Assembly: GCA_964487655.1 (NCBI GenBank)
Contig: CAZASB010000056.1
Coordinates: 1-19,646 of the forward strand
Direction of reading: 5' to 3'
Length of the DNA: 19,646 nt
DNA from: PWXP01 sp964487655
GTDB taxonomy: Bacteria; Planctomycetota; Planctomycetia; Pirellulales; Thermoguttaceae
Position numbers and translations under genes: made by a program. Of this stretch, positions 7,293 to 15,996 are shown piece after piece. The notes under the pieces are model-generated. The model was not told the DNA's origin, made no database searches, and worked only from the letters and a program-made list of their open reading frames with translations. The first letter of the stretch is position 1; each line of letters opens with the position of its first letter.

Positions 7293-8849
7293 CTATGGAG
7301 TAGAAAAGCGGCCTGCCTGCTTTGAAATCGCCTGCGACAGTGCCGTGACCGGTGCAGGATCCAGGTGACTGTCGAGAAGTTTCGACGTGTCGCGAAAGAG
7401 GGTTTCAATCTGTCGTTGTACGTGTGGGTCGGACGATCGAAGTTGCGATTGCCGTGTAGCCAGCCGACGGTGAAGCGTTTCGCGGTCGGGAAGCTGCTCG
7501 AGCTTCACGAGCAGTTCTTTCGCCGCGTCGGCGCGACCTGCATCTAGTTGCGACTCGGCCTGCCCCAGCAGCACCTCACGCTGAGTGACCACGTCAACCA
7601 ACTGTTCCTGCAAGGCGACGACAAAGGCCTCGGCCTCCATTCTCTGCGTATCGTCGGGCAGGTAGGCTATCTCCTGGGACGCGAATCCAGCCACCAGGGG
7701 TAGTCGGGCCAATAACTGCTGCCCGCTGCGCACTAGCACGATGGCGATCGCGTCGGCGCTCGGTTCGATGTCAATGCCGCCCGTTCGGTCGGTGCGGCCC
7801 AGGAACGTCGTGGTTTTCTGGCCGGACTGCTGGAGGAATACCTCATACCCGGGCATTGGATCGTGTGGTTCGCGACGATCGAGCACCGTGAGACGCGTGG
7901 TCCTCGAGTGTGGCGTGATGCCCAGGGCGAGATGCTCCATGCGACCGCGCCGGCTGCCCGATAGCGGCGCGCTCAGCCCGCTTTGCACGTCGCACGACGC
8001 CTCGGCCGAGCGAACACTTTCCGCAACGAGGAACGTCCACGGCATCGGCTGCGGCAAGAAGGCGTTGCCGTCCGCGTCGCGTCGCAAACGGCCCTCGCGA
8101 TCATTCGCTCGAACGATGGGGCAGAACACACATCCGGGCCAAACCCACTGCAAATCGGGATCGCGCGTGGGCAGCCCGCCGGCGCGGATTCGGAGCACGG
8201 CTCGCTGCCCTCCCTCCCCGGTCTCGACACGATCGATCCTGGCCAGTGGACGAAACGCTCCGGATATCGCGTCGATTGCCGTATCGCGAAGTCTTGCCGG
8301 TTGCTGAATGGCGAGAGCTACTTCGAGTCCAAGTCGGCAGGTCGCCGAGTCCCATTCGCGGGCAAAAACTCGCCAGCCGTCCACCGTCGAATCGACGCGA
8401 ACCAGCATGACCTTGTCGTAACCGGCTTTCAGCCACGATTGAGGCAGGCTCAATGGGTCGCGGACACCGTCGGGAAGTGTCCAAGCATGGGTCTCGGACG
8501 CATCGGCCGGCGTCACCTCGATTCGCCATGCGGCGCCAAGAAGACTCTCCAATCGCAACGACACCGATTCGGCAAGCTGCCGGGGAACGTTTCGCAATTC
8601 GGGCGTATCAGGCGCGGCAATGGCAACTCGTACTCGATACGGAGTGAGTTCCCACACCGTTTGCGCGCACGCCGGCGATAGTCCCACTGGCAAGAGCCCC
8701 GCGACCAAAAGCAATGCGATGCGGCCAATTCCCTTGGTCACGAACCGCGCCGCTCGGTCGCCACCGGCAACGAGGCCGGATATTTCGGCACGCGGGGCAG
8801 CGCCACCGGCGTCATGCACTGAAAGTCTGCTGGAAATCGAAGCGGTCAT
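7293..8849 (-). CDS. Exported protein of unknown function, last gene of the ExbBD operon
   Basis: About 518 residues from the ATG at 8849, which begins 8 bases after the stop of the solute-binding gene and leaves a leader segment before the hydrophobic stretch GRIALLLVAGLLPVGL and a cleavage-like SPACAQ (about residues 41-64). GTG at 8741 would give a tidier signal peptide but lacks a clear ribosome-binding site; ATG at 8888 and GTG at 8975 would overlap the previous gene. The middle part is beta-rich with a CVFC pair near residue 238. A stretch around PGYEVFLQQSG to TDRTGGIDIEP suggests a small beta-sandwich. The last 130 residues are helical and charged. I do not recognise a family. The tight position implies co-expression with the proton-channel genes and a role in the periplasm. 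Confidence 0.72.
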   Translation of the reverse strand: MTASISSRLSVHDAGGAAPRAEISGLVAGGDRAARFVTKGIGRIALLLVAGLLPVGLSPACAQTVWELTPYRVRVAIAAPDTPELRNVPRQLAESVSLRLESLLGAAWRIEVTPADASETHAWTLPDGVRDPLSLPQSWLKAGYDKVMLVRVDSTVDGWRVFAREWDSATCRLGLEVALAIQQPARLRDTAIDAISGAFRPLARIDRVETGEGGQRAVLRIRAGGLPTRDPDLQWVWPGCVFCPIVRANDREGRLRRDADGNAFLPQPMPWTFLVAESVRSAEASCDVQSGLSAPLSGSRRGRMEHLALGITPHSRTTRLTVLDRREPHDPMPGYEVFLQQSGQKTTTFLGRTDRTGGIDIEPSADAIAIVLVRSGQQLLARLPLVAGFASQEIAYLPDDTQRMEAEAFVVALQEQLVDVVTQREVLLGQAESQLDAGRADAAKELLVKLEQLPDRETLHRRLATRQSQLRSSDPHVQRQIETLFRDTSKLLDSHLDPAPVTALSQAISKQAGRFSTP

Positions 8850-8857
8850 CGATCTTC

Positions 8858-11257
8858 TCAAGGGGAAAAATGGAACGCGGGCCGCCATTGTTCCACGTTC
8901 TGGTATAGCGTGACGGGCCGCGTGCCCACACCCTCCAACTCCGTGTGGAATGCCATGTACTCGGTAAGCTGCCAAAGCGGAATCAAGGTCGCTTCATCGT
9001 GTACGGCCCGGTGGATTGCATTAAGCGCCGCGCGCGCGGTGGGCCAGTCGGCGGCATCGGCCAAACGGCGCAGCCCAAGCTGTAAATAAGAGCTTCCGTG
9101 CGAGCAGAGCCCACCGGAGCCGAACAGCCGTGCCGCGTCGACTACCGGTTCCCAGGCCGCCAGCTCCACGTACAGTAGATCGACGCCTTGCGGAAAACGA
9201 CCTTGCTCGGCGCCAACGATTTCCTTGGGTGTAAGCAACCGCGGCGACACCACGATCCCCACCGCCGCACAATGCCGCTGGATCATGCTGCATGCCGCGT
9301 GGGCAACGGAACCAGGCGGATACGCAAGCACGAGCGGAGTGGCGGCCATCTCCTTGCCCGTGCCACCACCTTCTTCGCCGGTCTTTTCGCCGGTGCCTCC
9401 ATTATCAGTCGAAGCATCGCTGCCCGCCGCTTCCACGACCTTGCCCGACTCGGACGAATTCTCATGCGCCAGCGCGGCCAGTTCCCGTCGCGCGAGCGCC
9501 GCCAGTACGACGGCAAGCTGAGGATCGTAGGGACGCGGCGCAACCTCCGGATCCCTGGCGTAGCCGATCGGAAACGGGCCGTCGGCAATCTTGCAACCGG
9601 GTACGTCGCGGTCAGCCAGCAATCGGGCCAGGATGCGCTGGCGGTCGATGCCATACACTAGTGCGCGGCGGAACGTCCGTCGCGAAACCAAACCACCGTT
9701 TGGCCCTGGTACGAGGCAATGGACTAATGGAAATGCGTACGGCTGGAGGGCAACGATCGTATTGTCGCGCACGGCCTCGTCCTGTACTTCCGACAGTGTC
9801 CAGGGTGCAACTTGGTCAATCACGTCAACCGTGCCTGCCCGGAGTGCGGCGACTGCCTGCGCCGGTTTCAAACGTAGTTCGACGATTTCCGCCGGTTGCC
9901 CCGCTTGCTTGGCGAAATAGCGGTCATCGACCGTAAACATGACGCTTTCCAGCCTCTGGTCCACCGGCTGGTAGGGACCATTGGCGGGTAGTGGCTCGGG
10001 AAAACCGGGCCAGGCGATCGGAGGCACGATGATTTGGAGGGCCCGTTCCGGGCGCAGCGGAACGCGGTACAACTCGACCTCCACACCATAGACGTCCGTC
10101 ACGCGGGCTCTGGCCACCAGATCGGCATGTGTGGAAGAGAGCCTGCCGGAACCGATTGTGTCCGAGTTGCCGAAATCGCCCGGCCACAGCAATTGCCACG
10201 ACACATCGTAGCCGGTAAGCGTTTCCGCCCTGCCTGCCCAACTAATACGCGGCTGAAGCTCAAAGAACAGTTGATGTCCTAGCGATTTGGCTGTCATGGC
10301 GCCCAGTGGGCATACATACTGGCCGCCCTCGGTTCCCGGCCCGACAAGCTCCATGAGTGTACGATAACGCAAACGGGCCGTTCGGCGAGCGGACCAGTCG
10401 ATCAGGCTGGAAGGTTCTACATGGTCGGCCAGCGAGGCTACGGCCACGACGACGCGAGGGTGCCGCACGTGGACTTCCTGGGCCAGTTCCCTCGCACCAG
10501 GCAGTTCAGGCCAAACGGCGGCCACCTCGCGGCACAGTCGTGAGGCATCGCCGAAACGCCGCTCGGCGACGGCCTGGCGTGCCTCGGCTAGGATCGTCTC
10601 GGCCTGTCCCGTAAGCCGCGCCGTCCATTGCGAGGCTACCTCGTGGCCGGGGAAGCATTCGGCCAAGCTCCCTGCAAGCGCGCGGACCGCGGCATAATCG
10701 TGCCGTGCCACGTATTCATCAATTCGCCTAGCGGTGGCCACTCCAAGGGCCTTGTCCAGTCCTTCTCGCTTCGGGTTCCGACGATAGCTCTCTCGCAGCA
10801 TGGCCAGCGCCCGGTCGAACTGGCCGGCTCGGTGCGCCGCCTTGGCCTCTTCGTATAGGTACGCATCCGCCGCCGCGGCCAGGCCGGGCAGCTCGGCATG
10901 ATTCCGTTCGAGGAATACGTGGTAGTCGTACGCTTCCTCCAGTTTCCCTTCGTTCACTAGGCGTACGGCCTCGGCAAGCACCATCTGCTCGAATAGTTCC
11001 ACTTTTTCGATGGCCTTCCAGGGCAACTCATACTCAACGCCAGGGCGACTCAACAGTCGGACGCGCAGCTTATCGCCTGGCTTGGGTTTCTCCGGCACCT
11101 TGCGTTGGGGCAGGTCGAGCGGTTCGACTTCGAGCACCGCGCCTTCGTTAGCCGCGTTCAGTGTGATCCGATCGAACGGCTCCTGCTCATAGAGCGGCAG
11201 ATCGGCCGAAACGGCTTGGGCAAGGATCGCGGCGGTCAGCAGGGACACCAGGGTCAT
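8858..11257 (-). CDS. Helical-repeat protein fused to a family-5 extracellular solute-binding domain
   Basis: A 799-residue periplasmic protein. It has a signal peptide (1 to about 18, MTLVSLLTAAILAQAVSA, no lipobox cysteine), a helical TPR-like segment (about 75-250), then a domain like the DppA/OppA solute-binding proteins (SBP_bac_5) from about 265 to the end. Diagnostic segments are AALRAGTVDVIDQVAPW, then RRTFRRALVYGIDRQRIL near 522-540, and a C-terminal HDEATLIPLWQLTEY. A Gly/Glu-rich insert (about 596-637) interrupts the binding domain. The ATG overlaps the previous stop by four bases (ATGA), and GGAGG at 11269-11265 is seven bases ahead, which fixes the start. No permease or ATPase genes follow, so it probably does not serve a standard ABC importer; it may bind a peptide or other ligand for the ExbBD machine. 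Confidence 0.82.
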   Translation of the reverse strand: MTLVSLLTAAILAQAVSADLPLYEQEPFDRITLNAANEGAVLEVEPLDLPQRKVPEKPKPGDKLRVRLLSRPGVEYELPWKAIEKVELFEQMVLAEAVRLVNEGKLEEAYDYHVFLERNHAELPGLAAAADAYLYEEAKAAHRAGQFDRALAMLRESYRRNPKREGLDKALGVATARRIDEYVARHDYAAVRALAGSLAECFPGHEVASQWTARLTGQAETILAEARQAVAERRFGDASRLCREVAAVWPELPGARELAQEVHVRHPRVVVAVASLADHVEPSSLIDWSARRTARLRYRTLMELVGPGTEGGQYVCPLGAMTAKSLGHQLFFELQPRISWAGRAETLTGYDVSWQLLWPGDFGNSDTIGSGRLSSTHADLVARARVTDVYGVEVELYRVPLRPERALQIIVPPIAWPGFPEPLPANGPYQPVDQRLESVMFTVDDRYFAKQAGQPAEIVELRLKPAQAVAALRAGTVDVIDQVAPWTLSEVQDEAVRDNTIVALQPYAFPLVHCLVPGPNGGLVSRRTFRRALVYGIDRQRILARLLADRDVPGCKIADGPFPIGYARDPEVAPRPYDPQLAVVLAALARRELAALAHENSSESGKVVEAAGSDASTDNGGTGEKTGEEGGGTGKEMAATPLVLAYPPGSVAHAACSMIQRHCAAVGIVVSPRLLTPKEIVGAEQGRFPQGVDLLYVELAAWEPVVDAARLFGSGGLCSHGSSYLQLGLRRLADAADWPTARAALNAIHRAVHDEATLIPLWQLTEYMAFHTELEGVGTRPVTLYQNVEQWRPAFHFSP

Positions 11258-14200
11258 TGGGGAACCTCCACGCGATAGAGGCTCCCGTCGTTTCCGAGGA
11301 CGAGCACTTCTCTACCGATGGGCGTGGGCGCCGTGGCGAGAGGGCGCTCGAAGTCGATTCGACCTAATTCGCGACCATCGACCGCATCGATGAACCACAA
11401 CGTGCCTCCCGCCGTGGCTACCACAAGGCGTCCGTCGTCCAATGCGGCGGCGCCCACTGGCGGCGAGTCGGGCAGCGGCACCTGCCAGACGGATTTCGCG
11501 GCCGCGTCAAAGCACGTCAGTTCCCCGGCGTCGGTGGCAAGCAACACGTACCGACCAACCTGCACGGGTCCCCAAACGCATGATCCCTTCAGGGGCCACC
11601 GCTCGCGGCGTTCTAGCTCCGGTAGTTCATAGGCGGTAACCGCCGATGCTTCATCGACGGCGAACACCATGTTGCCGGTCGAGGCCAGCGGCGACACGAT
11701 CGCCTGCTCAAGCTCGACCGTGGTAATCGCCTTCCAATGCGGCGTCGGCTTCGATTCGATGGCCAGGGCAAACAGATTCTTCCCCCCATCTGTAATGGCC
11801 ACTTGTCCGCCTTTGCCAACGATAGGTATCCGCCAGTCAAGCCGGGTTTCAGGCGTCAGTGGCGGCTGAAACGGCGTGGCAAGCATCTCGTTCGTTCGCG
11901 GATCGAGCAGAAATACGTGCCCGGGAAGGCATGGCGCCAGGACGCTGCCTTGGTAAAGCACCGGCGAGCACGTGAGTTTACCCGGAAGAACACGACGGAC
12001 GGGGTTGCCGCCCGGTTCACTCGGCTTGCACGCTACAAGCTGCTCATCGCCCGCTCCCCCGGAAAGCGTCAGCGTGCCATCCCCCATGTCGAGCGCCACG
12101 CGGATCGGCACGCGGAACAACTCGACCGGTACAGCAGGCTCATCCTGCACGGCATCGTTCTGAATCGCATCGGCCGCCATCCGGAACACCGCGCCCGTAC
12201 TGGCGACTACGACCACGTGCCCGCCGTCCGTTTCAACGATAGGCCGATCGGCCGGCGGTACGGTAATTCGGTTCTGCCAGAGCGTTCGCCCGTCGTCGGC
12301 GTGGACGGCCGCCACGATCACGCCGGGCTGTCGGCTTCGCCGTCGTACGTGGACCAGTGCATCGCCCACGGACCGCGGCGGCTGGAGGAATGCGCTCTGT
12401 TCATCGCTGACCCATCGCGGCGCGAGGCGGCCTTCGGCCGTGCGCACGTCGAATCGCGTGAGCTGACTGTCGGCCAGGAACAACCGGCTAGAGTACAGAA
12501 GGCAGTAGCGAGTCAGTGGTTCCGCATCCGCGGCCTTGCGTTCCAGAGTAGAAATCAATGGCTTCTCAGGATCGGCCGCGCTCAACTCGTATACATGCAC
12601 GGCGCCAAGATCGGTTACGGCAACCACGTTTCGGTCGAACACGACCGGCGATACGTCAAATTGCCCTTGAACGCGAAACGCTTGGAGTTCGCGGAGCGCA
12701 CTTTGTTGTGTTGGGGCCTCGTTCGGATCGCCCCGCGGCGCTGTCCTGGGCTGTTCATCGACTGCACCGTACACTCGCAACGTGGCCGTTCGCGCCCGAT
12801 CGTTCAACGGCACCAGCAGCACGCCCGCGGCCAACACGGGCGACGCCGCGATACTACCTGACGAATGGCCCAGGTGGACCACGTCGAGGCATCGGCCGCT
12901 GGCCAACTCCAGCACGAACAGATTCGAATGATCGGCTATTTGGTAGATGAGTCCGCGCGACGTATCGATGGCCGGCGCGGCGGCGACGGGTTGCGGCAAC
13001 TCGATCTGGCGCACCGAATCGCCCGATTTCGGATCGATCACGAGCAATCGTCCAGCGCGCGTCGCTAGGATGAGCTGTCCGTCGGCAAGGACCGGGGCCA
13101 GGTCAACGGGCTCCCCAACGGGCAACTGCCAGTGAGGTCGGCCGGTTCGCGCATCGAGCCGCCACAATTCGTTTGCAGCCGGCGCCACGACAAACCAATC
13201 ACTGCTCGGGTCCGTACCTGCTGCAACCGGAGCGGCCGGCGCACGGAGGCCGTCGCCCAGCTCGCCAACATATCGCCGCCACAGCAGCCGGCCATCGGCT
13301 ACGTTGAAGCCATAAGCCGAACCGGCAACCACGGTAACGAAGACCTCTTCCTTGGCGCCTGGAAACGACTCTTTCGTCATCCGTTCGGTCAGGGTTGCGG
13401 TGGCCCAAGGCGAACTCGGCGCAGGCGAGGAATCGGCCGCGATGGCTTCCTCGGTCACTCGCACAGCCACCTGCTGTGCCGCGGAGATCGCACGAGTGGC
13501 CGTTTCAAGCTTTGCATCCTCGGCGAGCATCGGATAGTCGCGCAACAAAGCGCGCCGAGCTTCGTAAGCCGAGTTCGCGTCGCCCCTCGCGACGGCATCT
13601 TCGATAGCGGTTATGGCGGCGTCTAATTCCGTGCCCTGGTGGATCTGCCGATCGACCAGCGCAAGCCGAGCCTCGATTTCCGCGAGCTTCGCGGTCGGCT
13701 GAAGCCGCGTGGGCACGATCATGCGGTTACCCGCCAGTTCGAGAGCCTCGCGGGCCTGCTTGAGCGTCTCGGAATCGTTGGTTTTCCGCGCCCTAGTGGC
13801 CAGCCCTTCCGCGATGGCAGGCAACATGGCAGCCAACTCACCGGCGGCATCGCCGAAGGCGTCTTCCGACTGAATTTCCTTGAGCACTTGCTTCGCGTCA
13901 GCCAGGGCCGTGGTCCAGTCAGCATCTGCGACGGTGGCCTGCCGAAGGCGGGCGAGTTCTCTTGTAACACGGGCACTGCTGACGCCTCCGTGGTTGGGGA
14001 ATCGCTCGAGAAACTGATCGAACTTGTGAATTGCTTGCGTGTACGAACCTGCTCGATACTCCTCGTTGGCGGCGGCCAGCGTCTCGTCTCCCGACTGCCG
14101 TCCCAGCGTCCACAGCAGCACCACTCCCAAGACGAGCAACCCGACGAGTACGCCGCCGCTGATGAGCAGAACGGGCGATTCCCAGACGTTCTCGTGACGT

Positions 14201-14889
14201 CGAGGCGTGCTCGCGCGGCCGCGCTTCAGCCAGCCGAACAACCCCTTGCGCTTCGTTGGCAGGGACATGAGCGGGCTTCCGGCCAACGCCGCGTCCATAC
14301 TCTCGGCTGCCAGCAGGCCGTCGAGCGGAGCGAGACCGTCGCCGGCCAACTCGAGCGGACCAAGCTCTTCGTCGAATAGCGAGGAAGCCGGCGGTTGCTC
14401 CGGCGGCTTGCTAGCCTTCGGTTTCACCGGGCCCGAAGGCTCCTCAGCCGGATGTTTGGGCGTCTTCGTTGACTGCTTCGTGGCCCTAGATGCCGACGAA
14501 CGCCGCTTTAACGACGGATCGTCCTCGAGTGGCGCGAGGCCAAAATCATCGTTGTCGAGCGGAGCTAGATCGAAATCGTCCTCGAGCGGGGCGAGATTAT
14601 CCTTTCTCGAAGCTGAATCGGTGGAAACCGTCGGCGTTGCCTTGCTCTCTCGGCCCGACCGCGTCGCGCCTTTCACCGGGCTTTTTGGCTCCGGCTTCGG
14701 TAGGGTGGCTAGCAGCCGTTGGGCCAGCGCGGGAGTCAGGTGCCCGGCCTCAACTAGCCGTTCAGCCAGTGCTTCGGGGCGAATGGGTTTCGACGCCTTC
14801 GCCACCTGCTGCCGCAAGCTGGTAAGCAGCTTCCCGGGCAACAAATCGCGCTCGGCCAGGATATTGAGGAGCTTCTCCGTTCGGGACAT
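11254..14889 (-). CDS. Membrane-anchored PQQ-like beta-propeller protein
   Basis: 1,211 residues. Residues 1-65 are a helical domain with the phrase LVEAGHLTPALAQRLL. Residues about 98-123 repeat LAPLEDD/LAPLDNDD. A single membrane helix lies at about 238-261 (LLISGGVLVGLLVLGVVLLW). After that come a TPR-like unit (EEYRAGSYTQAIHKFDQFL) and further helices to about 460, then PQQ-type propeller blades from about 500 to the C-terminus, for example GSAYGFNVADGRLLWRRYVG, ELWRLDARTGRPHWQLPVG, GTLWFIDAVDGRELGRIDF. This gives a cytoplasmic head and a large periplasmic propeller. PQQ-type blades usually act as structural or binding scaffolds here, not as dehydrogenases; I see no sign of a cofactor enzyme. 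It starts 22 bases after the exbD stop. The position recalls TolB, itself a propeller, in tol operons, but the anchor and N-terminal head are different. Confidence 0.85.
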   Translation of the reverse strand: MSRTEKLLNILAERDLLPGKLLTSLRQQVAKASKPIRPEALAERLVEAGHLTPALAQRLLATLPKPEPKSPVKGATRSGRESKATPTVSTDSASRKDNLAPLEDDFDLAPLDNDDFGLAPLEDDPSLKRRSSASRATKQSTKTPKHPAEEPSGPVKPKASKPPEQPPASSLFDEELGPLELAGDGLAPLDGLLAAESMDAALAGSPLMSLPTKRKGLFGWLKRGRASTPRRHENVWESPVLLISGGVLVGLLVLGVVLLWTLGRQSGDETLAAANEEYRAGSYTQAIHKFDQFLERFPNHGGVSSARVTRELARLRQATVADADWTTALADAKQVLKEIQSEDAFGDAAGELAAMLPAIAEGLATRARKTNDSETLKQAREALELAGNRMIVPTRLQPTAKLAEIEARLALVDRQIHQGTELDAAITAIEDAVARGDANSAYEARRALLRDYPMLAEDAKLETATRAISAAQQVAVRVTEEAIAADSSPAPSSPWATATLTERMTKESFPGAKEEVFVTVVAGSAYGFNVADGRLLWRRYVGELGDGLRAPAAPVAAGTDPSSDWFVVAPAANELWRLDARTGRPHWQLPVGEPVDLAPVLADGQLILATRAGRLLVIDPKSGDSVRQIELPQPVAAAPAIDTSRGLIYQIADHSNLFVLELASGRCLDVVHLGHSSGSIAASPVLAAGVLLVPLNDRARTATLRVYGAVDEQPRTAPRGDPNEAPTQQSALRELQAFRVQGQFDVSPVVFDRNVVAVTDLGAVHVYELSAADPEKPLISTLERKAADAEPLTRYCLLYSSRLFLADSQLTRFDVRTAEGRLAPRWVSDEQSAFLQPPRSVGDALVHVRRRSRQPGVIVAAVHADDGRTLWQNRITVPPADRPIVETDGGHVVVVASTGAVFRMAADAIQNDAVQDEPAVPVELFRVPIRVALDMGDGTLTLSGGAGDEQLVACKPSEPGGNPVRRVLPGKLTCSPVLYQGSVLAPCLPGHVFLLDPRTNEMLATPFQPPLTPETRLDWRIPIVGKGGQVAITDGGKNLFALAIESKPTPHWKAITTVELEQAIVSPLASTGNMVFAVDEASAVTAYELPELERRERWPLKGSCVWGPVQVGRYVLLATDAGELTCFDAAAKSVWQVPLPDSPPVGAAALDDGRLVVATAGGTLWFIDAVDGRELGRIDFERPLATAPTPIGREVLVLGNDGSLYRVEVPQ

Positions 14890-14911
14890 GAATCATCTCG
14901 TCGTTACAGTT

Positions 14912-15424
14912 TCAGAAATCGTCCTCATCGACTTTGGCCAATCGCAAGCTCTCGAATCCGATTGCGTTGCCTGCGTCCAGCACGCGAACCACCGTTTCGC
15001 AGCGGCAGCCCGTATCGGCCAGTACGAGTAGCCTCGTGGGACCTTGCTGTCGAGATTCCGTGCCGGCAGCCCGGGCGGCACGGAGCTTCACGAGTAGGTC
15101 CTGTTCGCTCGGGGCCTCGCTCTCGCCAACCCAAATGGCGTTGTCCTTGTCGATTTGTACAATCACGTAGTTGGAATCCTCTTCGATCTCTTGAATCGTA
15201 CGTGCATGTTCCGTCTGCTGCTCCGGATCGGGAGGCGGCATCTCAATCGACTTCTGGAGGCTGAACGCGGCAGTGACCATGAAGAAGATCAACAGCAGGA
15301 ATGTCACATCGACCATCGGGGTCATGTCCACATCGTCCTCTTCCTCCGTGGAATCATTGCGGAATCGGATAGATGGCACGTCGTCGGCCGGAATCGCGTC
15401 GAGTTGTTCTGCCGGCGTCTTCAT
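14912..15424 (-). CDS. exbD: Biopolymer transport protein, ExbD/TolR family (second copy)
   Basis: 170 residues, in the usual ExbD/TolR size range. An acidic N-terminal tail is followed by DMTPMVDVTFLLLIFFMVTA, a single membrane helix (about 38-57) carrying the conserved proton-path aspartate at residue 39. The periplasmic domain follows, ending in RLAKVDEDDF. Family role: with ExbB/TolQ it turns the proton gradient into mechanical work on a periplasmic partner. The ATG shares one base with the stop of the preceding exbD (TGATG), so translation is probably coupled. Its periplasmic part differs clearly from the first copy, suggesting the two form a heteromeric rod. Confidence 0.92.
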   Translation of the reverse strand: MKTPAEQLDAIPADDVPSIRFRNDSTEEEDDVDMTPMVDVTFLLLIFFMVTAAFSLQKSIEMPPPDPEQQTEHARTIQEIEEDSNYVIVQIDKDNAIWVGESEAPSEQDLLVKLRAARAAGTESRQQGPTRLLVLADTGCRCETVVRVLDAGNAIGFESLRLAKVDEDDF

Positions 15425-15996
15425 CAGCGGATCTCGAGTACGGCCAGGTTCAATTGGATTCCTTCGGTATCAGCCGAAGCGATAGCGCGGGCAACCCGAT
15501 CGACATCGCGATATAGCACGCCCTTCTCGGCCTTCAAGAGCACCGTATTCAACCCCGCTCGATGGAAACCGGTGGAAATAGCCCTTCGGATGATCGACTC
15601 CTGCTCGTCGATGTCGTCGGGGAGCGCCACGCCGGCCTCGCCCCGCAAGGCCCGCTCGATGGCCGTTTCCTGGCTGGTCGGATCGGTGGGAATGGGCTGT
15701 CCGCTCTTGCCGTCGCTCAAGTACACCTTGGCCCCGGCCGGCCCCGACCGCTCGGCCAGAGTGAACACGATGGCCGAACGAGGATTCACGCCCACGCCAT
15801 GCCGCGCCGGCGGCAGTTCGGCTTCCACCTGCATGTCCGGAATGGAGGCAACAAGAAAGAAGATCAAGAGCAAGAACACGATGTCGATCATGGGCGTGAT
15901 GTCCATGTCGAGCGAGTCGCGCCGGCGACGTCGCAGGAGGGCGTCGATAACGACGACCTCGTCCCGTTCATCGTTGGCAACCGTGTCAATCGCCAT
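15424..15996 (-). CDS. exbD: Biopolymer transport protein, ExbD/TolR family (first copy)
   Basis: 190 residues from ATG at 15996, chosen over GTG at 16002 because AAGGGGAG lies five bases before the ATG and overlaps the GTG. A basic cytoplasmic tail (RRRRRDS) precedes DMDITPMIDIVFLLLIFFLV, the membrane helix with the conserved aspartate at residue 38. A periplasmic domain of about 130 residues ends in NLAVLEIR. The start overlaps the end of the exbB gene by 11 bases. It lies between exbB and the second exbD, the usual order for such proton-channel modules. Membrane-proximal residues are standard for the family, so the channel is probably functional. Confidence 0.92.
   Translation of the reverse strand: MAIDTVANDERDEVVVIDALLRRRRRDSLDMDITPMIDIVFLLLIFFLVASIPDMQVEAELPPARHGVGVNPRSAIVFTLAERSGPAGAKVYLSDGKSGQPIPTDPTSQETAIERALRGEAGVALPDDIDEQESIIRRAISTGFHRAGLNTVLLKAEKGVLYRDVDRVARAIASADTEGIQLNLAVLEIR

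Noticed and set aside
6854..7408. Minus-strand open frame of 184 codons in the gap before the secretin gene
   Set aside because: It overlaps the end of the upstream gene in another frame and consists largely of palindromic repeats.
11737..12861. Plus-strand open frame of 374 codons antisense to the propeller gene
   Set aside because: It is Arg/His-rich with no domain or start signal; long antisense frames are expected in GC-rich coding DNA.
11254..14889. PQQ-dependent dehydrogenase
   Set aside because: PQQ-type blade motifs are present, but an inner-membrane anchor with a helical head and no visible catalytic arrangement point to a scaffold.
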